A DNA stretch of 53,194 bases from Candidatus Woesearchaeota archaeon (lineage in GTDB: Archaea; Nanoarchaeota; Nanoarchaeia; Woesearchaeales; JAGVZT01), in the NCBI GenBank assembly GCA_017608295.1, contig JAFCGF010000013.1, positions 1 through 53,194 on the forward strand, in the 5' to 3' direction. The notes below the pieces were generated by a model. It did no database searches. It saw nothing but the letters and a program-made list of their open reading frames with translations, and was not told the origin of the DNA. Both the position numbers and the translations under genes were made by a program. Below are positions 36,207-44,881 of this stretch, one piece after another; the first letter of the stretch is position 1, and each line of letters starts with the position of its first letter.

Positions 36207-37436
36207 TTAATCCCATAATACGGGTTCAAATCCATAGCCATGTGGGTCTTTGTCAAGCAAGGATCCAGGCTTGAACAACTCATCAGCGGAAAATGATATA
36301 AAGCGAATGCCCAAATCATCCCAGTCGCTGCCGCCAATCTCGTACAAGAGACCGATGTTGCCATTTGGCAATACCGTCAGGCAGGAGTACTGAGCCCTTT
36401 CCCCGGAAATAAGTTTCATATTAGACCAGCTTGCACATTCGTCGAAGCTTGCCTTGACGGACATGGCTGCTCTAATACCCACAGAGGCTGCGTTGGAGAA
36501 CAGGTACAGGGTCTTGCCCCGGTATTTACCAAATTTGATGATACTTCCCTGGTTTGTAGGCTCAACTAACTGGAGTGCCTGTTGCACTTTGGACCATGTT
36601 TCACCCCCGTCGTAGCTGTAGGCGTATGCACGACAGTGCATACGGCTGTATGAGCGCATATTCATCATCAAGGTACCATCGCTCAACTCGACGACCTGAC
36701 TTTCATTGCAATTAGGACGAATCGGCTCGCTCATACGCCAATTCTTTCCTCCGTCGTCGCTAATAAGCACATGGGCGCCGTAGCCGTATCCACCATCACT
36801 TTGGTGTTCTGAGTTATCTGTGTCGTAACTGTGATTCGCCGGAACAATGAGTCGTCCTTTGTACTTTTGCGATTTCAACTGTATGGCAAATCCGGGACCG
36901 GTCGCGTACCATCCCCATGCGGGGTCTTTTGCTCCTTTGGTTATGTCCTTGGCTTTTGACCACGTCAACCCGTCATCATCAGAATAAGAGAGGTGCGGAC
37001 GACGTGTGTCTTTCCCCGTCTTTGCCTTGATATCTCCTCCATGATCCGCACCATGGTTCCAGGTCATGAGAAGAATAATTCTTCCGGTTTTTTCATCGAC
37101 AACGGGACAAGGATTCCCACACGTATTACCTTCATCGTTCCATACAACGGTCTGTTCACTCCACGTACGTCCGTTGTTTGTCGAACGTTTCATAACCAAA
37201 TCGATATTGCCTGAATCACCATGGGCTCCACGGCCCTCGCAGAACGCTAAAACCGTTCCCTTGGTCGTGACAATGATGGATGGGATACGAAAACTGTGAT
37301 AGCTCGTCTCAGTATTTTCCCACAACGGCAAAGCAGCGATTCCCACAGCGGTAGGCATGTCGATGCAACAAGCAACGTGGGTCGCCATGGTCATGATCAT
37401 GAGTATTGTTGTTAATCCGTTTCGAAGCCCTGCCAT
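36207..37436 (-). CDS. GH33 exo-sialidase (copy b), secreted
   Basis: 409 aa; the start at 37436 follows GGAG at seven nucleotides. Signal peptide about 1-24 (THVACC). FRIPSI is at 49-52, with Asp boxes STNNGRTW, SDDDGLTW, SDDGGKNW and SYDGGETW, MMNMRSYS for the second Arg, and YSCLTVLPNGNIGLLYE near the C-terminus, as in the family. It is collinear with copy a and longer by about 28 residues, mostly in the leader and in NHGADHGGDIKAKTGKD. Duplication may widen linkage preference or dosage. The 143-nt gap before it shows no motif copy, so it may depend on read-through from the nucleoside hydrolase promoter. Confidence 0.9.
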   Translation of the reverse strand: MAGLRNGLTTILMIMTMATHVACCIDMPTAVGIAALPLWENTETSYHSFRIPSIIVTTKGTVLAFCEGRGAHGDSGNIDLVMKRSTNNGRTWSEQTVVWNDEGNTCGNPCPVVDEKTGRIILLMTWNHGADHGGDIKAKTGKDTRRPHLSYSDDDGLTWSKAKDITKGAKDPAWGWYATGPGFAIQLKSQKYKGRLIVPANHSYDTDNSEHQSDGGYGYGAHVLISDDGGKNWRMSEPIRPNCNESQVVELSDGTLMMNMRSYSRMHCRAYAYSYDGGETWSKVQQALQLVEPTNQGSIIKFGKYRGKTLYLFSNAASVGIRAAMSVKASFDECASWSNMKLISGERAQYSCLTVLPNGNIGLLYEIGGSDWDDLGIRFISFSADELFKPGSLLDKDPHGYGFEPVLWD

Positions 37437-37579
37437 CTCAAATCTCCATGCTTAATCCACGAATGCAAGATCCTAGTTGAATGTCTTCAGTCAAAGTGGG
37501 GCTAAAAGGCTATGGGAGAACTGACGATCTTAGCCCCCTGGATTTTATCGAACTTTTTTCTTTTTCTCAGTGTCTACAC

Positions 37580-38587
37580 CTATGGAGACGCCAGTTTCGG
37601 GGCTTCCATGCGCTCGTAGAAGTCCTCCATGATGGCTTCTCTGTCGAAGTTCTCCCAGATCACGACCTTCCGAGGATTGTCGGGCCGGTCAATCCATTTG
37701 CCGTTGGCGAACTTGGGTGCCCCAATAACGACACGGTCCGCCCATGTGGGATTTTTCACAATGGCGACCGCAGCCATGTCGAACAGCGGCCTCTCCGTGG
37801 GATGTCCCCTGAATTTCTCAAATAATTCCAGGGCGTAGTCGCCAAAATTCGAGAACTTCCCGCCGTGACGTCCGGGCACCGGCGTGGCAACCGTGGGTCC
37901 TTTGCCGGGCATGATCCGCTTGATTTCCACCAGACTTGCCCGCACGGCGTCGGTGCCGCTGGGTTTCCCATACCGAACCATGGCCATTTCAAACGTTACG
38001 TCCGAATCGATAATGGGATCCAGCGAAGGGATGTCGTTGTCGAAGTTGTATTCTCCAGGTTCCGGATAGTTCGTGCCCAGCCATACAATCCGAACCTTTT
38101 TCGCGATGGACGGATTCTTCTTCAGCGCGAGTGCAATGTTCGTGAGCTTGCCGATCGGCATGAGAACGAGTTCGCGGTCGTCGCGAGCGAGCGCCCGCTC
38201 GATGATAAAGTCCACCGCCTCCGAACCATCAAATTTCGGCTCAGCGATGTGTGGTAATATCTCCTCATAGTTGCCACTGGCGCCCTTGTAGACCTTGATC
38301 TGAGGATGCAACGCGCAAAGGCGCACGATTCGCTCCGCCTCTTCGGCATGTTTCTCGATCGCCCCCCCGTTGGAAGTCCTGTTGACCGTTATGCCCTCCA
38401 CATCGAAGGTGCCGCCACTGAACAACATGTACGCAATGGCGTGCTGGTCATCCAGTTCGTTGTTGGCATCCGTATCCAGGATGATCCGGATCTTGTCCGA
38501 ATCGTTCTCACCGACATTCCCAGCGATGGCCATGCAGGATGCAAAGACCAGTATGATCGCGCAGTGAATAGAAACCATGGTCTTCAT
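37580..38587 (-). CDS. Secreted nucleoside hydrolase (IUNH family, variant metal motif)
   Basis: 335 aa with a signal peptide at about 1-22. The N-terminal metal motif is LDTDANNELDD (D38, D40, D46, D47), a longer variant of the classical DTDPGxDD. MPIGKLTNIALAL and YNFDNDIPS with its Asp residues supply the rest of the calcium/ribose pocket. Such enzymes hydrolyse N-ribosidic bonds to free ribose and a base, or act on related ribosides. Export means the substrate is extracellular, unlike housekeeping nucleoside hydrolases. A copy of the 30-nt motif and a promoter lie about 100 nt upstream. It precedes the sialidases and follows ARH6, and it fits ribose release for the permease and ribokinase. 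Confidence 0.85.
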   Translation of the reverse strand: MKTMVSIHCAIILVFASCMAIAGNVGENDSDKIRIILDTDANNELDDQHAIAYMLFSGGTFDVEGITVNRTSNGGAIEKHAEEAERIVRLCALHPQIKVYKGASGNYEEILPHIAEPKFDGSEAVDFIIERALARDDRELVLMPIGKLTNIALALKKNPSIAKKVRIVWLGTNYPEPGEYNFDNDIPSLDPIIDSDVTFEMAMVRYGKPSGTDAVRASLVEIKRIMPGKGPTVATPVPGRHGGKFSNFGDYALELFEKFRGHPTERPLFDMAAVAIVKNPTWADRVVIGAPKFANGKWIDRPDNPRKVVIWENFDREAIMEDFYERMEAPKLASP

Positions 38588-38665
38588 TTCTTTCTCCTTC
38601 CATCAAATTTGGCATATTATACGCAGTGCAACCGTGTACATTTTCCAATAATGATACTCATTTTC

Positions 38666-38694
38666 CTTATATAAAAAATGTCACTTTACGACAA
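38666..38694 (-). promoter_or_regulatory. Putative sigma-70-type promoter of the nucleoside hydrolase gene
   Basis: On the minus strand TTGTCG (38689-38694) and TATAAG (38666-38671) are separated by exactly 17 nt, about 80 nt before the ATG. The -35-like box overlaps the distal end of the 30-nt motif, as for activator sites that contact RNA polymerase. The other two motif copies do not have an equally good -10 box at this distance, so the call is tentative. Confidence 0.45.
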
Positions 38695-38715
38695 GGTTTC
38701 GTCATATTGCGTCAA
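38686..38715 (-). promoter_or_regulatory. Conserved 30-nt operator-like motif, copy 3 (nucleoside hydrolase)
   Basis: Plus strand: TTACGACAAGGTTTC then GTCATATTGCGTCAA. The 15-nt right half is identical to copies 1 and 2, and the TTACG end is conserved at the same distance; the middle differs. It lies 99 nt upstream of the nucleoside hydrolase ATG. The rest of the 214-nt gap to ARH6 shows nothing else I can name. Confidence 0.75.
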
Positions 38716-38801
38716 AACTTAGGTTTTCGATAAAATCGATGATTATCAAATGGCTCGCCCACGATGCCAAGAGTCGCCCAAACGGTGCCCCTAATAGGCG
38801 G

Positions 38802-40526
38802 TTATTCCGTGAAAATCGCAATCTTCCCCCAATAAGCGGCCTCGTAACTCCAGCCGTTGGCTTCATTTATCAACTCCAACAGTATCTCAGAACCCGCGTA
38901 TTGGGATAGATCGACTTGAATATCCCTGGTGTGGTTGACAGTCGTTTCGCTGCCGACGGTCGTTCTGAGGAGTTCGTCTCCGTCAGCCTTCACGACGAGT
39001 ACCCAGTCGCCCTGGCGATGGTGCCCCACGGTTAGACACACCTGCGTTTTCCCGGCAGGCACCTCTATTCGCTTGAAGAGAACACATCCCACGTCTTCGC
39101 TCAGTGGGTGGGTGACCAGCCAGTCCGTCTGTCCGGGCAATCCCAGGTTGCGGAGACCGGGAGGGATATCGTCGTCGGCCAAGCAGTGTTTGGCGCTCCA
39201 GCCGGGGGCAAACGTTTCGACAGCCTCGTTAATGTCCGCTATGGTAAAGGGATCTATAGTGATCTGCATCGGCGGCGGGACGATCTGCGCCTGTTCCTTT
39301 TCCGAAAAACGACTATTGGCAATGGATCCCGCTTCCCAGCACTGTTCCAGCACACCGGGTATGGGTTGCTTGACCGGGATAACAAATTCTTCCGTGCCGT
39401 CTTCCTGGCGCTCCACACGTCCCCCCGCTTTCAGGACGGCCTGGCGTGCGAGGGTTTCACACACGTGCACCAGGATGGAGAAACTATACGGTGTGTGATT
39501 GAACTTGCCTTGCTCGTTGAGCGCAGCGGTAAAACGGTCGGGGAGGTTTGAAAATCCGAGGGAGGTGAACAGCACACCGGCCGCGCTGGATGGATTGCAG
39601 TCGGAATCCTTACCGCAACGCATGGAGATGATAAGGGTCTTGTCCAAGTCACCTTCCCCATAAAGCATCCCCATGACGACATATGCGCCATTGATTTTTG
39701 CATCGATGTTGTTCCAGGGCTCGTGGTCGCAACTGGCGAGTCGGTAATTCGGGTTGTCATGGTACTTTTCCTCAATGAGATGCCAGGTCTTTTTCCAATC
39801 CTCAGGATTCTTCTTCCACCACCTAAGGACGTCGGTGATGCACTCGTAGTACTGGCTTCCCTTGGGTACGCACCCGAGTCCGGCCCGAACAACCTTCTCC
39901 ATATCCTTTTCGAAGAAGGCCTCTGCGTACATACCCGCGACGAACTGACCGCCGTACAGGCCGTCGCCGTAGTTCATGAGGCGACCAAATGTCTCGCCGA
40001 GGCGTATGCCACTGTTCGGCATGCCGGGCGAAATGAGGCCGGCATAGTCCGCCTCAATCTGGTAATCGATGTCGTCCGCGTGGCCGTTAAATTTGGGATG
40101 ACCCGAGTCGGGTGGTGCGATGCCGTTGCGCAGGTTCAGGCGGCCGAATTTGTTGGCGTGTGCCAGTGTGTAGCCGCTGTTGGCGAAATCGATGCCCGCC
40201 TGCCGAATGGATACGTCCAGGCCGTACAACTCGAGTGTCCTCAAGAAGGTCATTTCCACGTAGAGGTCGTCCTGCCAAAACTGGTTGACCAGATCCGGTA
40301 CCCATTTGGGCATCTCCTCTTCCGGCATGATGGAATCCCTCCACTGGAATTCGGTTGGGCCGCCCCAACCGACGCCGACCATCTGCCCAATCCATCCTGC
40401 TTTCATCTTGTCGACATACTCATTCAAGGGGATACGCCGGAATTCTTGACGCTGTGCTGACGCAACTGACATCTGCAGCGCGAGGACAACCATCGTCATG
40501 ACCCTTACTACTCTAAGCCTATGCAT
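38802..40526 (-). CDS. Secreted ADP-ribosylglycohydrolase-fold hydrolase with a different C-terminal module (ARH paralogue 6)
   Basis: 574 aa from the ATG at 40526, nine nucleotides after AAAGG; a second ATG two codons earlier is possible. Signal peptide ends near SVASA. ARH domain with WQDDLYVEMTFL, HADDIDYQIEADYAGLI and CGKDSDCNPSSAAG. The C-terminal module differs from the other five: after the common SRFSEKEQAQ linker it reads HCLADDDIPPGLRNLGLPGQ and AGKTQVCLTVGHHRQGDWVL, a galactose-binding-like sandwich in which the SDDGVKVWLN signature is absent. It precedes the nucleoside hydrolase in transcription order. The conserved core with a swapped appendage suggests the same chemistry aimed at a different substrate or surface. 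Confidence 0.8.
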   Translation of the reverse strand: MHRLRVVRVMTMVVLALQMSVASAQRQEFRRIPLNEYVDKMKAGWIGQMVGVGWGGPTEFQWRDSIMPEEEMPKWVPDLVNQFWQDDLYVEMTFLRTLELYGLDVSIRQAGIDFANSGYTLAHANKFGRLNLRNGIAPPDSGHPKFNGHADDIDYQIEADYAGLISPGMPNSGIRLGETFGRLMNYGDGLYGGQFVAGMYAEAFFEKDMEKVVRAGLGCVPKGSQYYECITDVLRWWKKNPEDWKKTWHLIEEKYHDNPNYRLASCDHEPWNNIDAKINGAYVVMGMLYGEGDLDKTLIISMRCGKDSDCNPSSAAGVLFTSLGFSNLPDRFTAALNEQGKFNHTPYSFSILVHVCETLARQAVLKAGGRVERQEDGTEEFVIPVKQPIPGVLEQCWEAGSIANSRFSEKEQAQIVPPPMQITIDPFTIADINEAVETFAPGWSAKHCLADDDIPPGLRNLGLPGQTDWLVTHPLSEDVGCVLFKRIEVPAGKTQVCLTVGHHRQGDWVLVVKADGDELLRTTVGSETTVNHTRDIQVDLSQYAGSEILLELINEANGWSYEAAYWGKIAIFTE

Positions 40527-40565
40527 AATCATGTTCCTTTCGTTAATCTGTCGCATTTCGATGGC

Positions 40566-40727
40566 CTATCGTACAGTATTTGCCAGATGGTAGGTCAACC
40601 ATTGGGGCGGTGGCTTCTCTGGCCAGGCTGGCGTCTCATTGCTTGGTTTCGGTGTCTGTGCATTGCACATCGAGGCGATCATGACCACTATCGCGTATGC
40701 AGAGATGTTCTTTTGCTGTATCATCAT
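40566..40727 (-). CDS. Small secreted peptide or 5' gene remnant (53 aa)
   Basis: Starting at ATG 40727 (or 40724), the frame has a convincing signal peptide (ISAYAIVVMIASMCNA) followed by only about 32 residues, rich in Pro (TPKPSNETPAWPEKPPPQ). It ends 39 nt before ARH6. I do not recognise it. It may be the 5' end of a secreted enzyme whose body was deleted, or a short peptide; the first is more in keeping with the other damage in this region. The rest of the 40557-40814 gap holds nothing else I can support. Confidence 0.3.
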   Translation of the reverse strand: MMIQQKNISAYAIVVMIASMCNAQTPKPSNETPAWPEKPPPQWLTYHLANTVR

Positions 40728-40814
40728 TTTCCCAGCCGAACATATTTTTCTCACCCTTCCTGACTGAATCATAACATTGTATTCTTCATCATCGTACATA
40801 TCCCCTACGAACTA

Positions 40815-42914
40815 TTAACGGGCGCTTATCTTCAAGTCCTCAAAAACCTCACCCTGTTCATCAGTCACGCAGGCAATAAAGCCCCAACCGCCTATCCCCT
40901 GAGTCACTTTGACCAACAGGTGATTCCAGCCTTGTTTCAGTACCATGTCGACCTTGTCATCACCCGGGGACACATCGCGTTCATCATTGTTTTGGTGGAT
41001 CAGTGACCGGTTGAGCCAGACCTTGACACCGTCGTCACTGCCCAGCTCGAGCACCGCTTTGCGGGCAGTGGGACTGTAAATTCGGGTGCGTAAATAGGCA
41101 ACACGGTGCTCGCCACCGATTCGTTCAGATAGGTCGACTTCTCGATCTATTCCCTTAAGGGTGATAGTTTTCCAGTCACCGGACCGGTCGGTTTCCGGGC
41201 TGAAGGCCACATCAAATAACGCAAGGCCTTTCACGCCTGCCTTGGTGAAGGGGCCACTGAACTGCCAGGTACTGATAAATTCTTCAGGCGGACGATAGCG
41301 GTACCCTGCGCTAGCATTTTCATCAAAACCCGGATTGGGCCCCATCATTTCTGCGCCTACTTCTTCTTGCCATTGACGCAGTCGCTTCAAAAGTCGACTG
41401 GCGATCTCCGGGTGTCTTTGAGACAGATCGTTTTGTTCCTCCAGATCCGCCTCGAGATCGAAAAGTTGAACCGTTCCGTTTTCAAAATATTCGAGCAACT
41501 TGTAGTTGCCACACCGAATGGCTCCCCCGGGACTCTGCATGCCGTGGTTGCTGTAGTGCGGGAAATGCCAGTACAGGGCATCCCGGTCGAGGGGGGCTTG
41601 GCCCTGGAATAGGGGCATCAGACTTTTGCCATCGAGATGTTGTTGAGGCACTGCGGGGATACCGACCATGTCGAGAATGGTGGGATAGTAGTCGGTGCCG
41701 ATCACGGGTTCGTGGCAAATCGAGCCTACCTTGCCCTTACCAGGCCATTTGATAATCAGTGGTACACGAATTCCACCCTCGTACAACCAACCTTTTGCGC
41801 CTCGGAGCGGTAGGTTGGACGTCGAATAGTACTCGTCCAGGTCCGCCGAGGGGATGACTCGATCAGACAGCCCGAAGTTTGCCGCCGACATGCCTCCGTT
41901 GTCGGACGTGAAGATAATGATCGTGTCTTCTGCTAAACCAAGGGCCTTAAGCTTGGCGACTACACGGCCCAGGCTCTCGTCGACGCTTTCCACCATGGCG
42001 GCGAATTGTGGGTTGTCCTGCCGCTGCTTAATTTTAACCGTATGGTTCGGCAGAACGCGATACGGTGCGTAGGCGTCTTCCCGGATCATTTGATCCTGCT
42101 GGGTCCTGGTGAACGCAGTCTTGGAATCGGGATTGCCCTCAAGAATATACGGCCTATCTTCGGGCGGCAGTTGCGAACGCTTCTTTTCGTATTTTTCCAC
42201 GAGATCGGTCCGCCCTTGAATGGGATCGTGAACGGCAAAGTGTGATAGGTAGAGAAAGAAGGGCTTACTGCTGTTCTTGTCGATGAATTTAAGTGCTTCG
42301 TCGGTGAGTCGGTCGGTCAGATAATCGCCCTTTTTGTCACTGAGCCCCTCGAATTTGAACGGTGCATGATAACCATCCCTCGGCCAGCCTTTGTACCAGT
42401 TCCTCGGCACCTGGATATCGAATCCCTGGTGCAGCGGCCCCGCCGGTTTTTCACCCAGGTGCCATTTACCAAAATGCCCTGTCCGGTAGCCATGTCGCTT
42501 CAGCATCTCAGCCAGCGTTAACTCGTCGAGCGGCAAGGCTTGATGAATGAATGCATTTCTGAGCCGCTGGAACGAATGCTCTCCCCGCCCGGGGAGCCAA
42601 TCGGTCAGCTTCAGCCGGGTGGGATACTTACCCGTCAGGATGCTCGCGCGCGAAGGCGAACAGACATGACAGGTGGCGTAGGCATCCGTGAAACGCACAC
42701 CTTCCCCGGCCAGCGCATCGATATGGGGGGTGTCGTAGAAGCGACTGCCATAGCAGGCGATATCGGCCCAGCCCAGATCATCGACCAGAAAAAAGATGAT
42801 ATTGGGTTTTCTGGCTTCTACTGTCTCGGACGCTCCTTCGGCAGTGAGAGCTGGAATCGTTAGAAGACCAACTGAAAAGACGAGACCAGTAAATAACGCA
42901 AAACATGTCTTCAT
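40815..42914 (-). CDS. Secreted sulfatase with an ARH-type C-terminal module
   Basis: 699 aa, signal peptide about 1-24. Sulfatase core (about 35-530): IIFFLVDDLGWAD (D45, D46), CHVCSPSRAS with the formylglycine Cys at C85, GHFGKWHLGE and IFTSDNGGM. It resembles arylsulfatase A-like S1 enzymes. From residue 545 to the end is a module almost the same as the C-terminus of ARH4 and unrelated to usual sulfatase tails, joined after a short GYRYRPPEE linker. This appendage probably binds the shared target. The neighbour upstream is a GH127 gene (30-nt gap). Maturation needs a Cys-to-formylglycine enzyme encoded elsewhere. Confidence 0.9.
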   Translation of the reverse strand: MKTCFALFTGLVFSVGLLTIPALTAEGASETVEARKPNIIFFLVDDLGWADIACYGSRFYDTPHIDALAGEGVRFTDAYATCHVCSPSRASILTGKYPTRLKLTDWLPGRGEHSFQRLRNAFIHQALPLDELTLAEMLKRHGYRTGHFGKWHLGEKPAGPLHQGFDIQVPRNWYKGWPRDGYHAPFKFEGLSDKKGDYLTDRLTDEALKFIDKNSSKPFFLYLSHFAVHDPIQGRTDLVEKYEKKRSQLPPEDRPYILEGNPDSKTAFTRTQQDQMIREDAYAPYRVLPNHTVKIKQRQDNPQFAAMVESVDESLGRVVAKLKALGLAEDTIIIFTSDNGGMSAANFGLSDRVIPSADLDEYYSTSNLPLRGAKGWLYEGGIRVPLIIKWPGKGKVGSICHEPVIGTDYYPTILDMVGIPAVPQQHLDGKSLMPLFQGQAPLDRDALYWHFPHYSNHGMQSPGGAIRCGNYKLLEYFENGTVQLFDLEADLEEQNDLSQRHPEIASRLLKRLRQWQEEVGAEMMGPNPGFDENASAGYRYRPPEEFISTWQFSGPFTKAGVKGLALFDVAFSPETDRSGDWKTITLKGIDREVDLSERIGGEHRVAYLRTRIYSPTARKAVLELGSDDGVKVWLNRSLIHQNNDERDVSPGDDKVDMVLKQGWNHLLVKVTQGIGGWGFIACVTDEQGEVFEDLKISAR
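40818..41282 (-). repeat. Duplicated C-terminal module, copy in sulfatase
   Basis: It encodes residues 545-699 of the sulfatase; the partner is 22347-22814 in ARH4, 18 kb away. The high similarity against unrelated flanking domains indicates recent module copying or gene conversion. Confidence 0.8.
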
Positions 42915-42944
42915 GAGCCTTCACCTTAATACATTATCCTACCA

Positions 42945-44798
42945 TCAAAATTGAAAGTATGTCTGCGGTCCGGTCTCGAGGCTTGCGGTACTGAAATACG
43001 GTTTCAGCACAAGCTTCGTACCTTTGATGCGGAATGTCGGCAGGTTCCCCTCCTGGTCCGTGCAAGGCGTAAGCCATTGCGATGGGGCTTGCGACAGAAT
43101 GCTCTTTCCCAGGAAAGGTTGGGTACTGGGCGCACCCTTATTTATCACCCTAGCAAGAGCCCAGGGACCATAGGTAAACGCCACCCACTTGTTACCGTCC
43201 TGCGGCATTTCAACGTGACTTTCGAGGAGGTACTCAAAGGTGATCGCGATCTCATCCCCCGTCTTCCAGCCTCGGCTTATCCGGTAGAATCCACGTTTAT
43301 TCTTCTTCAACAGGTCCTCTTTTCCATTGATCTGGACGGAGGCCAGACGCGCGCCGCATGGATCCCTAAATTCCAGAACAAAGGTCCTTCCGTCGGCCTG
43401 CTCGAAACAAATACCGACTGAGGGACTGACCGGATACTTACCCGTCACCTTGATTTTGGCCTTGCCGAAGACTTCTGGCAGGATCGCGCTGCATGGAACC
43501 AGGCTGGCGAACGAAATAGCGTCATCCGTTTCCCCAATCAGGTGGCGGGCAAACATTTCCAGTGCCCGTGGCCCGCTCGAAGCACAGCAGGTAATCTTGC
43601 TTTGAAAAGGTTGGTATCCCTGATTGACCCGGGTGTAGTAGGACCAGTCGATCCCCGCTGGGTATTGTGCCGCAATCAGGGCATTGAAACAGGCCCGTTC
43701 TGCCTCGGCCGCATATTGGGCCTCACCGGTCAATTCCAGCAGAAGCAGATTCATCTGAATCCAAGTCGTTGTGGAACACGTTTCAACCACAGCCAGGGAG
43801 GGAGAAAAATCCTCTCTAAGTGCAAAGCACTCCCTGTTTCCGTTGTAGGGCATTTTTGTGCTCCAGGGGCCCCCTGTCACATAGGTGTGATCCGCCCTAA
43901 TCGTTTTCCATGCGTTCTCAACGGCCTTCAGATATCGCTCATCACCCGTCACCCGGTAAAGTCGCCCGTATCCCAGCAGGTTGGCCATGAGCTGATAGGC
44001 CTTGCCTTCCCCTGAATAGACAACGCTTCCCCCTTCCAGCATGGCCCCCATCAGTCGCAGCTTCGGATTGTTTTCACTCATCGCCACGATATGTTCGGCA
44101 AAGGTCAGGTATCTTTCTTCTCGTGTCCGTTCATAAAGCATCACAACAGATTCGAGTAGCGTGGTGGCGGAGATTCCCCAGCGCGTTCCGTATTGGGTCA
44201 GGTCGTGTTTGCCCTCTCCATACACCTCGATCAACAAATCCACCATTTTTTTACATGCCTCTACAACCCGCGGGTCAGGATGAAATCTCTCATATGTCAA
44301 CAAGCCATATAGATTATAGCGAAACGTCCAGGTATCCCAGGCATCGTTGTCCGCTGGCGTGACATAAAAGCGATCCTTCACAGCATAGGTCCCCAAGTAT
44401 CCATTTGCCTCCTGCGTGGCCAGGAGCCGTCCGACGGTCTCCCGCAGGGCTCTCAACAGTTTTTTGTCACGGGTCTGTTCATACACCAGGCTTGCGGCAT
44501 GCAGCCATTTCCCCACATGCTCGCCCTGGTAGGTTTGATGTCCGGGCCTTGACTCAAAGCCGGAAAGCAGATACCCGTCTTCAGCATCGAGCACGTACCA
44601 AAGACGCCCTTGCCGCCACAAATCGACTCTGTCGGAAAGCACGCCCCCCTCTAACATGCCGGACAGCGGCCGCCAAAGGCCATTCGTTTTTTTGGATGAC
44701 TGATTGATCATTCGAGAGTCAGCCGATACCAAGCCAACATTTAAAAGGAAAACAACAAGACAAACAGCATTCATGGATCGCAATCGAATTAAACGCAT
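42945..44798 (-). CDS. GH127 beta-L-arabinofuranosidase-like, secreted
   Basis: 617 aa; the start at 44798 follows AAAGGAG. Signal peptide about 1-26. (alpha/alpha)6 barrel of the GH127 (former DUF1680) family. The zinc ligands that place the nucleophilic Cys are all present: Glu and Cys in VVETCSTTTW (E339, C341) and the Cys pair in ITCCASSGP (C404, C405). These correspond to E338, C340, C417 and C418 of the characterised bifidobacterial enzyme. It releases terminal beta-L-arabinofuranose or a similar furanoside. It lies 83 nt after the broken sulfatase and 30 nt before an intact one. A second GH127 is fused to a sulfatase at 47813. Confidence 0.88.
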   Translation of the reverse strand: MRLIRLRSMNAVCLVVFLLNVGLVSADSRMINQSSKKTNGLWRPLSGMLEGGVLSDRVDLWRQGRLWYVLDAEDGYLLSGFESRPGHQTYQGEHVGKWLHAASLVYEQTRDKKLLRALRETVGRLLATQEANGYLGTYAVKDRFYVTPADNDAWDTWTFRYNLYGLLTYERFHPDPRVVEACKKMVDLLIEVYGEGKHDLTQYGTRWGISATTLLESVVMLYERTREERYLTFAEHIVAMSENNPKLRLMGAMLEGGSVVYSGEGKAYQLMANLLGYGRLYRVTGDERYLKAVENAWKTIRADHTYVTGGPWSTKMPYNGNRECFALREDFSPSLAVVETCSTTTWIQMNLLLLELTGEAQYAAEAERACFNALIAAQYPAGIDWSYYTRVNQGYQPFQSKITCCASSGPRALEMFARHLIGETDDAISFASLVPCSAILPEVFGKAKIKVTGKYPVSPSVGICFEQADGRTFVLEFRDPCGARLASVQINGKEDLLKKNKRGFYRISRGWKTGDEIAITFEYLLESHVEMPQDGNKWVAFTYGPWALARVINKGAPSTQPFLGKSILSQAPSQWLTPCTDQEGNLPTFRIKGTKLVLKPYFSTASLETGPQTYFQF

Positions 44799-44881
44799 GA
44801 CATACTCCTTTAGATTACTCTTACCTGCCGCTTTTGCGTGCAGTGAAACGCTAAGGCCAACGGTTGACAGGGTTGTGTTTC

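Noticed and set aside
39723..40460. 245-aa plus-strand frame
   Set aside because: It lies fully antisense to the conserved ARH6 domain, has no leader or ribosome site, and looks like a codon-bias shadow.
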